A DNA stretch of 32,126 bases, from positions 1-32,126 of the forward strand of contig DAOUGI010000060.1 in assembly GCA_034429215.1 (NCBI GenBank). The letters are read 5' to 3'. Source of the DNA: JAFGOG01 sp034429215 (GTDB taxonomy: Bacteria > Chloroflexota > Anaerolineae > JAAYZQ01). The notes under the pieces were generated by a model. That model made no database searches and had not been told where the DNA came from. It saw only the letters and a program-made list of their open reading frames with translations. This document shows positions 7,189-14,452 of this stretch, piece by piece. The position numbers and the translations under genes are program-made. Every line of letters starts with the position of its first letter. Position 1 is the stretch's first letter.

Positions 7189-7584
7189 ATGGTTATTGAT
7201 CCGATTGCGGACATGCTGACCCGAATACGTAACGGTCTGATGTTGCGCAAAGCCTATGTCCTGGTACCGAGTTCCAGGATCAAAACGGCTATCGCCCAGA
7301 TCCTGCTGGACGAAGGTTTCATCCAGGGCTATGAAGTCACTGATGAGCGCCCTCAGCCCAACATCCGGGTGTGGCTAAAATACGATGACAAGCGGAGACC
7401 CATCCTGACCCACCTGAAACGGGTCAGCAAGCCAGGTCGCCGCGTCTATTCAAGCAAGCGCGAACTGCCTTGGGTCTTGAGCGGCATGGGAGTTGCGATT
7501 ATTAGCACCCCAAGAGGCTTGATGACCGACCGCGAGGCTCGCCGCCAGGGCGTCGGCGGTGAGATCCTCTGTTACGTTTGGTAA
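7189..7584 (+). CDS. rpsH: 30S ribosomal protein S8
   Basis: A 131-residue S8, a primary 16S rRNA binder. It shows DPIADMLTRIRNGLM at the start, VPSSRIKTAIAQILLDEGFI, and the highly conserved C-terminal block GMGVAIISTPRGLMTDREARRQGVGGEILCYVW. In E. coli S8 represses the spc operon. A good GGAGG precedes the ATG. The ATG is separated from rpsN by 78 bases carrying a dispersed repeat. Confidence 0.97.
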   Translation: MVIDPIADMLTRIRNGLMLRKAYVLVPSSRIKTAIAQILLDEGFIQGYEVTDERPQPNIRVWLKYDDKRRPILTHLKRVSKPGRRVYSSKRELPWVLSGMGVAIISTPRGLMTDREARRQGVGGEILCYVW

Positions 7585-7594
7585 GGGGGGTACT

Positions 7595-8146
7595 ATGTCT
7601 CGCGTTGGCTCGAAAATAATACAATTACCACCGAAGGTCCAGATCACCGCCCACGGAGCACAAGTGACGGTCGATGGACCCAAGGGCAAGCTGCAACGGT
7701 CTTTCGATCCCGATTTCAAGATCGTGGTCGAAGATGGGACCGTGCACGTCGAGCGCCCAACTGACAGCCTGCAGCACCGAGCTACCCATGGGCTGACCCG
7801 TGCACTGTTGGCCAACATGGTCACCGGTGTCTCGCAGGGCTTTACTCGGACGCTTGAGGTCGAGGGAACTGGGTACCGGATGGATCTACAGGGCAGCAAG
7901 CTGGTGCTGCAACTGGGCTACTCGCATCCTATCGAGTTCGAACCGCCCGATGGCATCAGTTTTGAAGTGCCCAAGGGTGGGCGCAGCGTGACCGTCCTGG
8001 GCATTGACAAGGAACTGGTAGGCGAGATCGCCGCCTGGATCCGGCGTCAGCGCCCGCCCGAACCCTATAAGGGTAAAGGTGTGCATTACGCCGGCGAGCA
8101 TATCCGGCGCAAAGCCGGCAAAGCCGGCAAGGTTGGCAAGAAATAG
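7595..8146 (+). CDS. rplF: 50S ribosomal protein L6
   Basis: L6 binds near the sarcin-ricin loop. From ATG 7595, with GGGGG just upstream, it is 183 residues and starts MSRVGSKIIQLPPKV, the family start; the open frame extends 12 codons upstream into the end of rpsH and is not used. Two repeated L6 domains are visible, and the end carries the conserved RRQRPPEPYKGKGVHYAGE segment. A short Lys-rich tail follows. Confidence 0.96.
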   Translation: MSRVGSKIIQLPPKVQITAHGAQVTVDGPKGKLQRSFDPDFKIVVEDGTVHVERPTDSLQHRATHGLTRALLANMVTGVSQGFTRTLEVEGTGYRMDLQGSKLVLQLGYSHPIEFEPPDGISFEVPKGGRSVTVLGIDKELVGEIAAWIRRQRPPEPYKGKGVHYAGEHIRRKAGKAGKVGKK

Positions 8147-8174
8147 CAGGGGCGAGGAGCGCTGCATTTTGCAG

Positions 8175-8190
8175 ATCCCCTTCAGGGGAT
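8175..8190 (+). other. Short hairpin in rplF-rplR spacer
   Basis: ATCCCC (8175-8180) and GGGGAT (8185-8190) form a stem with a TTCA loop, preceded by a small CTGCA/TGCAG stem. It ends about 12 bases before the AGGAGG of rplR. Confidence 0.35.
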
Positions 8191-8211
8191 GCTTCGCCTA
8201 CAGGAGGTCGT

Positions 8212-8691
8212 ATGAGTAAAACAAGTGATACCGTCTTGGCCCGTCGGCGCCGCCACGAGCGAGTCCGCTCCCGGGTGCATGGCACACCTGAGCGCCCGCG
8301 CGTGTGTGTCTTTCGCAGCCTGCGGCATATCTATGTCCAGGTCATCGATGACACGCAGGGGCATACCCTATTGGCCGTATCTACCCTGGATCCCGAGGTG
8401 CAGACGGAAGTAAGCGCAGTGGCAGCACAGGCGGAGGCCAGCAGCAGCAAGGACAAGAAGGCCAAAGCGACCAAAGGGAGCGCTGAAGCGCCGGCGGAGC
8501 AGACAGGCAAAGTGAGTGCCACGACCAGCAAAGGCAAGACGCAGCAGGCAGTGGCAGTCGGTCAGGTACTTGCCCGCCGGGCCCTAGCCGCCGGCATCAA
8601 GAGCGTAGTATTCGACCGGGGTGGGTACATGTATCATGGCCGGGTAAAAGCCCTGGCCGAGGCCGCACGCAAAGGCGGGCTGGATTTCTAG
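8212..8691 (+). CDS. rplR: 50S ribosomal protein L18 with internal low-complexity insertion
   Basis: L18 binds 5S rRNA. The N-terminal half has RRRHERVRSRVHGTPERPRVCVFRSLRHIYVQVIDD and the C-terminal part has GIKSVVFDRGGYMYHGRVKALAEAARKGGLDF, both typical. At 159 residues it is well above the usual 110-125. The extra length is one insertion of about 35-38 residues, near residues 70-106, rich in Ala, Ser, Lys, Gln and Thr. It falls between the conserved STLD and the AVGQVLARRALAAG helix, on a surface loop. Both flanks stay in frame, so this is not a frameshift. AGGAGG lies ahead of the ATG. Confidence 0.94.
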   Translation: MSKTSDTVLARRRRHERVRSRVHGTPERPRVCVFRSLRHIYVQVIDDTQGHTLLAVSTLDPEVQTEVSAVAAQAEASSSKDKKAKATKGSAEAPAEQTGKVSATTSKGKTQQAVAVGQVLARRALAAGIKSVVFDRGGYMYHGRVKALAEAARKGGLDF

Positions 8692-8730
8692 TTGGGGCAA
8701 CCCTCTGTGGGTGCCTGACGGGGAGGAACT

Positions 8731-9300
8731 ATGGGGCGTGGAGATAGCCGAAGACGAAGACGCGGTAGCGGAGACCAAAGGGAAGAGGCAGCAGTCGAAG
8801 AACTCGACGAGCGTGTCGTACACATCGCCCGTACCGCCAAAGTGATCAAGGGCGGCCGGCGTTTCGCTTTCCGCGCAGTGGTGGTAGTCGGCGACAACAA
8901 GGGCAGCGTTGGCCTCGGCGTAGGCAAGGCACGTGAAGTGCCCGAGGCGATCCGCAAGGGCTCGGAACGGGCCAGGAAGAATATGAAGCAGGTCGCCTTG
9001 GCCGGCACGACCATCCCGCACGAGATCGTACAGGAATTTGGCGCCGCCAAGGTGCTGCTCAAACCGGCGTCACCGGGAACCGGCGTCATCGCCGGCGGCG
9101 GCGTTCGCGCCGTCGTCGAGGCAGCCGGCATCAGGGATATCCTGACCAAGTCGATGGGAAGCGCCAACATGCTGAACGTTGTCCAGGCCACGATGCAGGC
9201 GTTACAGTCGCTGAAGGACCCGGCCATCGAAGCCCAGCGGCGCGGTGTCCCGGTGCGCAACCTCATGCCCTTCTGGAAGCGAGGAGAGGCCGATGAGTGA
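8731..9300 (+). CDS. rpsE: 30S ribosomal protein S5
   Basis: A 189-residue S5, important for decoding accuracy and the mRNA helicase site. It has an Arg/Glu-rich N-terminal extension of about 25 residues. The S5 double-stranded RNA-binding domain follows with AKVIKGGRRFAFRAVVVVGD and GVGLGVGKA-like GSVGLGVGKAREVPEAI, then the C-terminal domain with PASPGTGVIAGGGVRAVVEAAGIRDILTKSMGS. The last eight bases overlap rpmD. Confidence 0.97.
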   Translation: MGRGDSRRRRRGSGDQREEAAVEELDERVVHIARTAKVIKGGRRFAFRAVVVVGDNKGSVGLGVGKAREVPEAIRKGSERARKNMKQVALAGTTIPHEIVQEFGAAKVLLKPASPGTGVIAGGGVRAVVEAAGIRDILTKSMGSANMLNVVQATMQALQSLKDPAIEAQRRGVPVRNLMPFWKRGEADE

Positions 9301-9490
9301 AACCAGATTGCGCATCACGTGGGTCAAGAGTGGCATAGGCTACTCTCAGCGTCAAAAAAAGACGATCCGGGCCTTGGGCCTCAAGCGTCTGGGGACCAGC
9401 GTAGAACAGGCTGACACCCCAGCCATCCGGGGCATGATCAACAAGATCAGCCACCTGGTTCAGGTCGAAGTTTGCCCAGAAGGTAAATGA
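9293..9490 (+). CDS. rpmD: 50S ribosomal protein L30
   Basis: A 65-residue L30 from ATG 9293. It starts MSETRLRITWVKSGIGYSQRQKKTIRALGLKRLG and ends with IRGMINKISHLVQVEV, matching the family. The open frame continues upstream inside rpsE but without similarity. GAGGAGAGG before the ATG lies within the 3' end of rpsE, so translation is probably coupled. Confidence 0.95.
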   Translation: MSETRLRITWVKSGIGYSQRQKKTIRALGLKRLGTSVEQADTPAIRGMINKISHLVQVEVCPEGK

Positions 9491-9491
9491 G

Positions 9492-9971
9492 ATGAAGCTG
9501 CATGAATTGAATCCTGCACAAGGGTCGAGAAAATCGCGCAAGCGAGTCGGGCGAGGCATTGCCGCCGGCCAGGGCAAAACAGCCGGCCGGGGCACCAAGG
9601 GGCAAGCCTCACGCTCGGGCGGGGTCAAAGGCCCATACTTCGAGGGTGGCCAGCTTCCGTTGGTACGGCGTCTGCCGTTCAAGCGGGGGTTTACCAACAT
9701 ATTCAGAGATGAATATGCCCCCGTCAACCTGTATCGGCTGGCCGGCTTTGAAGCCAACGCCCAGGTCACACCTGAGACCCTGGTCGCCGCCGGCATCGTC
9801 AAGTCCGTCTCGCAGCCGGTGGCCATCCTGGGTGACGCCGATCTGGATCGTCCCCTGACGATCAAGGCGCATCGTGTCTCTGCCAACGCCCGGGCCAAGA
9901 TCGAAGCGGCAGGCGGTTCTGTCGAGATTTTGCCCTGGGAAGTGAAGCGGGGACGAAGAGGTGGTGGCTAA
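9492..9971 (+). CDS. rplO: 50S ribosomal protein L15
   Basis: A 159-residue L15, a late-assembly 50S protein. The Gly-rich N-terminal part reads MKLHELNPAQGSRKSRKRVGRGIAAGQGKTAGRGTKGQ, followed by YFEGGQLPLVRRLPFKRGF; both are diagnostic. The stop codon shares one base with the secY start (TAATG). Confidence 0.96.
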   Translation: MKLHELNPAQGSRKSRKRVGRGIAAGQGKTAGRGTKGQASRSGGVKGPYFEGGQLPLVRRLPFKRGFTNIFRDEYAPVNLYRLAGFEANAQVTPETLVAAGIVKSVSQPVAILGDADLDRPLTIKAHRVSANARAKIEAAGGSVEILPWEVKRGRRGGG

Positions 9972-11335
9972 TGATTCAGGCGGTCCGTAACGCGTTTGCA
10001 CTGCCAGATCTGAGAAAAAAGATCCTTTTCACCTTCCTGATCCTGGCTATCTACCGGCTGGCTTGCCACGTGCCGGTGCCGGGCGTCAACCCCACCGCAT
10101 TGAAGGGCGTGTTCGACTCGAACCAATTGCTTGGTTTGCTCGACCTGCTGTCGGGTGGAGCTATGGCCGAATTCTCAGTCATGGCCATGGGCGTCTACCC
10201 GTACATCACAGCGTCGATCATCCTGCAACTGCTGACGCCGATCATCCCTGCGTTGGAACGACTGCAAAAAGAGGGCGAGCAAGGGCGAAACAAGCTTAAC
10301 CGGTGGACCTGGTACCTGACGGTGCCTTTGGCCCTGCTGCAAGCTTATACTCAGGCCCAGTTGATCACCCGCGCCTCCACGACTCCGATCCTGGACGCCT
10401 TCGGCTTTGGCTCGGCGCCGTTGACCACTACTGCCATCTTGATCAGCATGACCGCCGGCACACTCTTTGCCGTCTGGCTGGGCGAGCTGATCAGCGAGCA
10501 GGGCATCGGCAATGGCACGTCGATCATCATCTTGGGTGGCATCGTCGCGAGGTTGCCGGAACAGCTGCTGGGCCTGATCGCCAGCCAGTTGTGGGTCGAC
10601 ATTGTCCTCTTTGTGATAGTCACAGTTATCACGGTTTTTGGCATCGTCGTCATTCAGGAAGGCAAGCTACAGATCTGGGTGCAGTACGCCAGCCGGACGT
10701 TGGGGCAACGCGGGGGCCGCCTACGGCAGACACGCTCCGTAAGGACCCACATCCCGCTGCGGGTCAACATGGCAGGCATGATCCCGCTCATCTTTGCTCA
10801 AAGCCTGCTGGTTTTTCCCAGCACCATCGCCAGCTACTTCCTGCCGGCGACAGGCCAGTCGCCAGTGGGTATTGGCCAGAATATCGCCGTGGTTGTGGAC
10901 AAGATCTTTAACCCAAGCTATACTATCTACTGGCCGTTGTACTTTCTGCTGGTCGTCGGGTTCACCTTCTTCTACACCAACGTCATCTTCCAGCAGCAGA
11001 ACCTGGCCGAAAACCTAAGGAAGCAAGGCGCTTCCATCCCAGGCATCCGGCCCGGCAAGCGGACAGAAGACTATCTCATGCAAAAGGTGCGACGCATTAC
11101 GCTGGTGGGCGCGATCTTCCTGGGCCTGGTGGCCATCTTGCCCTGGCTCGTGGGGCTCTTTGCCAAGCTGCTGCCAAACGTCACAGGCGGGGTCAGCGGC
11201 AGCAACATCATGCTTATCACCTCGACCGGCCTGCTGATCGTCGTCGGCGTGATCCTGGACACCATGCGCCAACTGGAAGCACAGTTGCAGATGCGGCACT
11301 ATGACAAGTTCCTGCGCCGCGGCATCCTTGGGTAG
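9971..11335 (+). CDS. secY: Preprotein translocase subunit SecY
   Basis: SecY is the channel subunit of the general secretion translocon. The 454-residue sequence has about ten hydrophobic segments. Family hallmarks are LLDLLSGGAMAEFSVMAMGVYPYITASIILQLL near residues 50-85 (plug and TM2 region), GIGNGTSIIILGGI, the cytoplasmic loops QEGKLQIWVQYASR and LRKQGASIPGIRPGKRTEDYL, and NMAGMIPLIFAQSLL. It starts within the rplO stop codon. The position between rplO and adk is standard. Confidence 0.97.
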   Translation: MIQAVRNAFALPDLRKKILFTFLILAIYRLACHVPVPGVNPTALKGVFDSNQLLGLLDLLSGGAMAEFSVMAMGVYPYITASIILQLLTPIIPALERLQKEGEQGRNKLNRWTWYLTVPLALLQAYTQAQLITRASTTPILDAFGFGSAPLTTTAILISMTAGTLFAVWLGELISEQGIGNGTSIIILGGIVARLPEQLLGLIASQLWVDIVLFVIVTVITVFGIVVIQEGKLQIWVQYASRTLGQRGGRLRQTRSVRTHIPLRVNMAGMIPLIFAQSLLVFPSTIASYFLPATGQSPVGIGQNIAVVVDKIFNPSYTIYWPLYFLLVVGFTFFYTNVIFQQQNLAENLRKQGASIPGIRPGKRTEDYLMQKVRRITLVGAIFLGLVAILPWLVGLFAKLLPNVTGGVSGSNIMLITSTGLLIVVGVILDTMRQLEAQLQMRHYDKFLRRGILG

Positions 11336-11357
11336 GCGACAGGTTTTAACAAACAAA

Positions 11358-12017
11358 ATGAGCACGCTCTATCTCGTACTGCTCGGTGGACCGGGCGCGG
11401 GCAAGGGAACGCAGGCGGATCGTCTGGCAGAGCACCTGGGTATTCCCCACATCTCTACCGGCGACCTGTTCCGTGACAACCTGAAAAGGCAGACCGAGCT
11501 GGGCCTGCTGGCCAAAGGCTACATGGATCGGGGCGAGCTGGTCCCAGATCAGGTCACGGTCAGGATGCTCCGTCAGCGGCTGCTGCAGTCCGACTGTGCC
11601 AAGGGCGCCATCCTAGATGGCTTTCCCCGCACAGAGGCCCAGGCCGACGCACTGGAGCAACTCCTGGCCGATCTGGGCTCCCGCCTGGCAACTGTCCTTC
11701 ACATCCAAGTGCCAGACGAGATTCTGCTGGCCCGGCTGAGTGGGCGATGGACATGCAAAGTGTGCGGGACCATGTATCACCAGTTGTACAGCCCACCACA
11801 GCAAGAGGGCATCTGTGACAAATGCGGCGGTGAGCTGTACCAACGACCGGATGATACCCCGGCAACGCAGGAACGGCGCATTCAAGTCTACCTGGCAGAG
11901 ACGGCGCCGCTGATCGAGTACTATCGCCATCGCGGACTGCTCGTCGACATAGACGGCCGGCCGGGCATAGACGAGGTTCAGGCTGCACTGCTGGCTGCCA
12001 TCGAAAGAACGCAATGA
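11358..12017 (+). CDS. adk: Adenylate kinase, zinc-type LID
   Basis: Adenylate kinase interconverts ATP + AMP and 2 ADP. From ATG 11358 it is 219 residues, starting MSTLYLVLLGGPGAGKGTQ with the P-loop at residues 10-18. The AMP-binding segment is STGDLFRDN and the core motif is LDGFPRTEAQADAL. The LID domain has CKVC and CDKC pairs, the zinc-binding form common in Gram-positive-like bacteria. The open frame reaches back to 11301 within secY, without homology. Upstream AGGTTTTAACAAACAAA is a weak ribosome binding site. Confidence 0.97.
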   Translation: MSTLYLVLLGGPGAGKGTQADRLAEHLGIPHISTGDLFRDNLKRQTELGLLAKGYMDRGELVPDQVTVRMLRQRLLQSDCAKGAILDGFPRTEAQADALEQLLADLGSRLATVLHIQVPDEILLARLSGRWTCKVCGTMYHQLYSPPQQEGICDKCGGELYQRPDDTPATQERRIQVYLAETAPLIEYYRHRGLLVDIDGRPGIDEVQAALLAAIERTQ

Positions 12018-12772
12018 CCGGCATTAACCTTAAGAACGAGCGTGAGCTCGCCCTGATGCGCGAAGCAGGCCGTATCGTCGCTCAAGTCCTGGCTAGAGTG
12101 CGGGAAACCGTAGTGCCGGGCATGACAACCGGCGACATCGAGGCCTTGGCCGAGCAGATCATAGTCAGGGAGCACAAAGCGATCCCGTCATTTAAGGGGT
12201 ACAGAGGCTATCCGAGCCTTATCTGTACCTCAGTCAATGACGAAATCGTGCACGGCATCCCTGGCAAGCGTGTTCTGAACCAGGGTGACATCGTCGGCGT
12301 CGACGTCGGCGTGATTTACAGAGGATATCAGGGAGATGGGGCCATCACCGTGGCAGTCGGTCAGGTAGACCCTGAAAGCCAGCGTCTGATGGACGTAACC
12401 GTGGAAGCACTACAGTGTGGGATCGAGACCAGCAGGCCTGGCAATTGGACATCGGACATTTCAAAAGCAGTTCAAGAATACGTGGAGAAACAGGGCTTTT
12501 CGGTCGTGCGCGAGTACACGGGCCACGGAATCGGCCGCAGCATGCATGAAGATCCGCAGATCCCGAACTACTACGACCCGAAAATGGGCCGCTACCGTCT
12601 GAGGCCGGGCATGACCTTTGCCCTGGAGCCGATGGTCAACACCAAAGGCTGGCAGACACGCGTGCTCAACGACAACTGGACCGTCGTGACAGCCGATGGT
12701 GGGCGCTCGGCCCATTTTGAGCACACTATCGCCGTCACGAAAGACGGCCCAGTCATCTTGACCGAATTGTGA
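12014..12772 (+). CDS. map: Methionine aminopeptidase, type I
   Basis: This 252-residue enzyme removes the N-terminal methionine of new proteins. The five metal ligands of the pita-bread fold are visible: D97 and D108 in GVDVGVIYRGYQGDGA, H171 in the TGHGIGRSMHEDP motif, E205 in ALEPMV and E236 in HFEHTIAV. H80 in IVHGIPG is the expected substrate-site histidine. It overlaps adk by four bases (ATGA). infA does not follow. Confidence 0.97.
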   Translation: MTGINLKNERELALMREAGRIVAQVLARVRETVVPGMTTGDIEALAEQIIVREHKAIPSFKGYRGYPSLICTSVNDEIVHGIPGKRVLNQGDIVGVDVGVIYRGYQGDGAITVAVGQVDPESQRLMDVTVEALQCGIETSRPGNWTSDISKAVQEYVEKQGFSVVREYTGHGIGRSMHEDPQIPNYYDPKMGRYRLRPGMTFALEPMVNTKGWQTRVLNDNWTVVTADGGRSAHFEHTIAVTKDGPVILTEL

Positions 12773-12773
12773 T

Positions 12774-12824
12774 TATCAGTTAGACTCGGGTCTTCTGGGA
12801 TTCGAGTCCGGAACGCTGATAGCT
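12774..12824 (+). other. Nested hairpin with heptamer repeat between map and rpmJ
   Basis: Outer arms TATCAG (12774-12779) and CTGATA (12816-12821) enclose inner arms GACTCG (12783-12788) and CGAGTC (12803-12808). The right arm is a GCTGATAGCTT copy of the operon's heptamer family. This is all that occupies the place where infA is often found. It ends just before GAGGGAGGAA, the rpmJ ribosome binding site. Confidence 0.4.
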
Positions 12825-12837
12825 TGAGGGAGGAACC

Positions 12838-12951
12838 ATGAAAGTCAGACCGTCGATCAAGCGGCGTTGTGAAAAATGCAAGATCATCAAGCGGCGCGGG
12901 GTCGTTCGCATCATCTGCGACAACCCAAAACACAAGCAGCGCCAAGGGTAA
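12838..12951 (+). CDS. rpmJ: 50S ribosomal protein L36
   Basis: A 37-residue reading frame, MKVRPSIKRRCEKCKIIK followed by RRGVVRIICDNPKHKQRQG, is the complete L36 with its zinc site: CEKC, a third Cys and the final His of CDNPKH. This is the zinc-containing form. GGGAGGAA lies just before the ATG. It precedes rpsM by 15 bases, as usual. Confidence 0.96.
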   Translation: MKVRPSIKRRCEKCKIIKRRGVVRIICDNPKHKQRQG

Positions 12952-12966
12952 AGGCTGGAGGAGAAT

Positions 12967-13350
12967 ATGGCTCGTATTGCGGGTGTTGACCTGCCAAGAG
13001 ACAAACAAGTTGCAGTGGCATTGACCTACATCTTTGGCGTCGGCCGCAGCGCCAGCCAGGATATCCTGAGAGTTAGCGGGATCAATCCTGCCACGCGCGT
13101 GCGCGACCTGGCCGAATCTGAAGTAGCCAAGCTGCGCGAAATCATCGACCGCAACTATCATGTGGAAGGTGACCTTCGGCGCGAGGTTGGCATGAATATC
13201 AAGCGCCTGCAGGAGATTGCTTGCTATCGCGGTATTCGCCATCGCAAGAACCTACCGGTGCGCGGGCAACGGACTCGGACCAACGCCCGTCAAAGACGAG
13301 GGCAGCGCCGGACAGTGGCAGGCAAGCGCCGGTCGCGGGCCAAGAAGTAA
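12967..13350 (+). CDS. rpsM: 30S ribosomal protein S13
   Basis: A 127-residue S13 of the 30S head, contacting P-site tRNA and the subunit bridge. It starts MARIAGVDLPRDKQVAVALTYIFGVGR and has VEGDLRREVGMNIKRLQEIACYRGIRHRKNLPVRGQRT, the conserved block before the basic tail that ends KRRSRAKK. GGAGGAGAAT precedes the ATG. Confidence 0.97.
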   Translation: MARIAGVDLPRDKQVAVALTYIFGVGRSASQDILRVSGINPATRVRDLAESEVAKLREIIDRNYHVEGDLRREVGMNIKRLQEIACYRGIRHRKNLPVRGQRTRTNARQRRGQRRTVAGKRRSRAKK

Positions 13351-13362
13351 TAAGGGGGTAAC

Positions 13363-13761
13363 ATGGGACGAACAAAACGCCAGGTACGACGGGCAGGGCG
13401 CAAGGAACGGCGGGTCATCCCGCAGGGACAGTGCCACATCCAGGCTACGTTCAACAATACAATCGTCACGATCACCGACCCGCAGGGCAACGTCATCACC
13501 TGGGCCAGCGCCGGCACTGCCGGCTTTAAGGGATCGCGCAAAAGCACACCCTACGCAGCCCAGATGGCAGCCCAGGTGGCCGCCAAGTCCGCCCAAGAAA
13601 ACGGAGTGCGTGAGCTGGACATCTTTATCAAGGGTCCCGGCCCCGGCCGCGAGTCGGCCATCCGGTCCATACAGCAGACGGGACTCATCGTCCGGTCCAT
13701 TACCGACGTGACCCCGATTCCGCACAACGGCTGCCGGCCGCCCAAGAAACGACGGGTATAG
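13363..13761 (+). CDS. rpsK: 30S ribosomal protein S11
   Basis: A 132-residue S11 from the 30S platform. It shows ATFNNTIVTITDPQGNVITWASAGTAGFKGSRKSTPYAAQMAA, the GPGPGRESAIRSI segment and the C-terminal DVTPIPHNGCRPPKKRRV, the most conserved part of the family. Twelve bases after rpsM with a GGGGG start signal. Confidence 0.97.
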   Translation: MGRTKRQVRRAGRKERRVIPQGQCHIQATFNNTIVTITDPQGNVITWASAGTAGFKGSRKSTPYAAQMAAQVAAKSAQENGVRELDIFIKGPGPGRESAIRSIQQTGLIVRSITDVTPIPHNGCRPPKKRRV

Positions 13762-13770
13762 CGAGGAACA

Positions 13771-14409
13771 ATGGCAAGATACAAAGATCCAATCTGCAAA
13801 CTATGTCGGCGCGAGGGAGAAAAGCTGTACCTCAAAGGCGAGCGCTGTTTCTCGCCCAAATGCGCAGTCGAACGACGGCCCTATTCTCCCGGAGCGCACG
13901 GCCAGCAGTCCCAGTTCCAGAAAAAGGCATCCGACTATGCCCTCCAACTGCGCGCCAAGCAAAAAGCGCGGCGCTACTATGGCGTCCTGGAACGGCAATT
14001 CCGCCGCTACTTTGGCGAGGCCGAGCGGCGTCGAGGGCTCACCGGTGTAAACCTGCTGATCATGCTCGAGACCCGGCTGGATAACATCGTCTATCGCCTG
14101 GGCTTTGCGACGTCTCGGCCTCAAGCACGACAGTTGGTGAACCACGGCCATTTCATGGTCAACGGCCATAAAGTGGACATCCCGTCCTACTTGGTCCAAC
14201 CGGGTGACGTCATCGAGCTCGATCCCAACAGCCGGCAAAAAGAGTACTTTAAACAGGTCGCCGACGAAATGGAACATCGGGCCCTGCCCGATTGGCTGAC
14301 CCGGGATGTCATTACCTTGTCAGGTCGCGTCTTGGCCCTGCCCACGCGCGAGTCCATGGACATCCCAACCATCAGCGAGCAACTAATAGTCGAGTACTAT
14401 AGCCGCTAA
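13771..14409 (+). CDS. rpsD: 30S ribosomal protein S4, zinc-binding form
   Basis: A 212-residue S4, a primary assembly protein that is often a translational repressor of the alpha operon. Its N-terminus carries a four-cysteine zinc site (CKLC, then CFSPKC) followed by RRPYSPGAHGQ. The S4 RNA-binding domain reads LETRLDNIVYRLGFATSRPQARQLVNHGHFMVNGHKVDIPSY. The C-terminus is VDIPTISEQ-like, ending EQLIVEYYSR. Confidence 0.97.
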   Translation: MARYKDPICKLCRREGEKLYLKGERCFSPKCAVERRPYSPGAHGQQSQFQKKASDYALQLRAKQKARRYYGVLERQFRRYFGEAERRRGLTGVNLLIMLETRLDNIVYRLGFATSRPQARQLVNHGHFMVNGHKVDIPSYLVQPGDVIELDPNSRQKEYFKQVADEMEHRALPDWLTRDVITLSGRVLALPTRESMDIPTISEQLIVEYYSR

Positions 14410-14413
14410 GTGA

Positions 14414-14436
14414 GCTGATAGCCGATCACTATCAGC
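14414..14436 (+). other. Palindromic heptamer-family hairpin ahead of rpoA
   Basis: GCTGATAG (14414-14421) pairs with CTATCAGC (14429-14436) over the seven-base loop CCGATCA. The left arm is the GCTGANN repeat unit seen at other junctions. The rpoA ribosome binding site AGGGG starts at 14441, so the hairpin borders it. Confidence 0.45.
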
Positions 14437-14452
14437 CGAAAGGGGATGTCGT

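Noticed and set aside
12783..12810. tRNA-like T-arm sequence GGGATTCGAGTCC between map and rpmJ
   Set aside because: No acceptor, D or anticodon arms can be formed around it in the 65-base gap.
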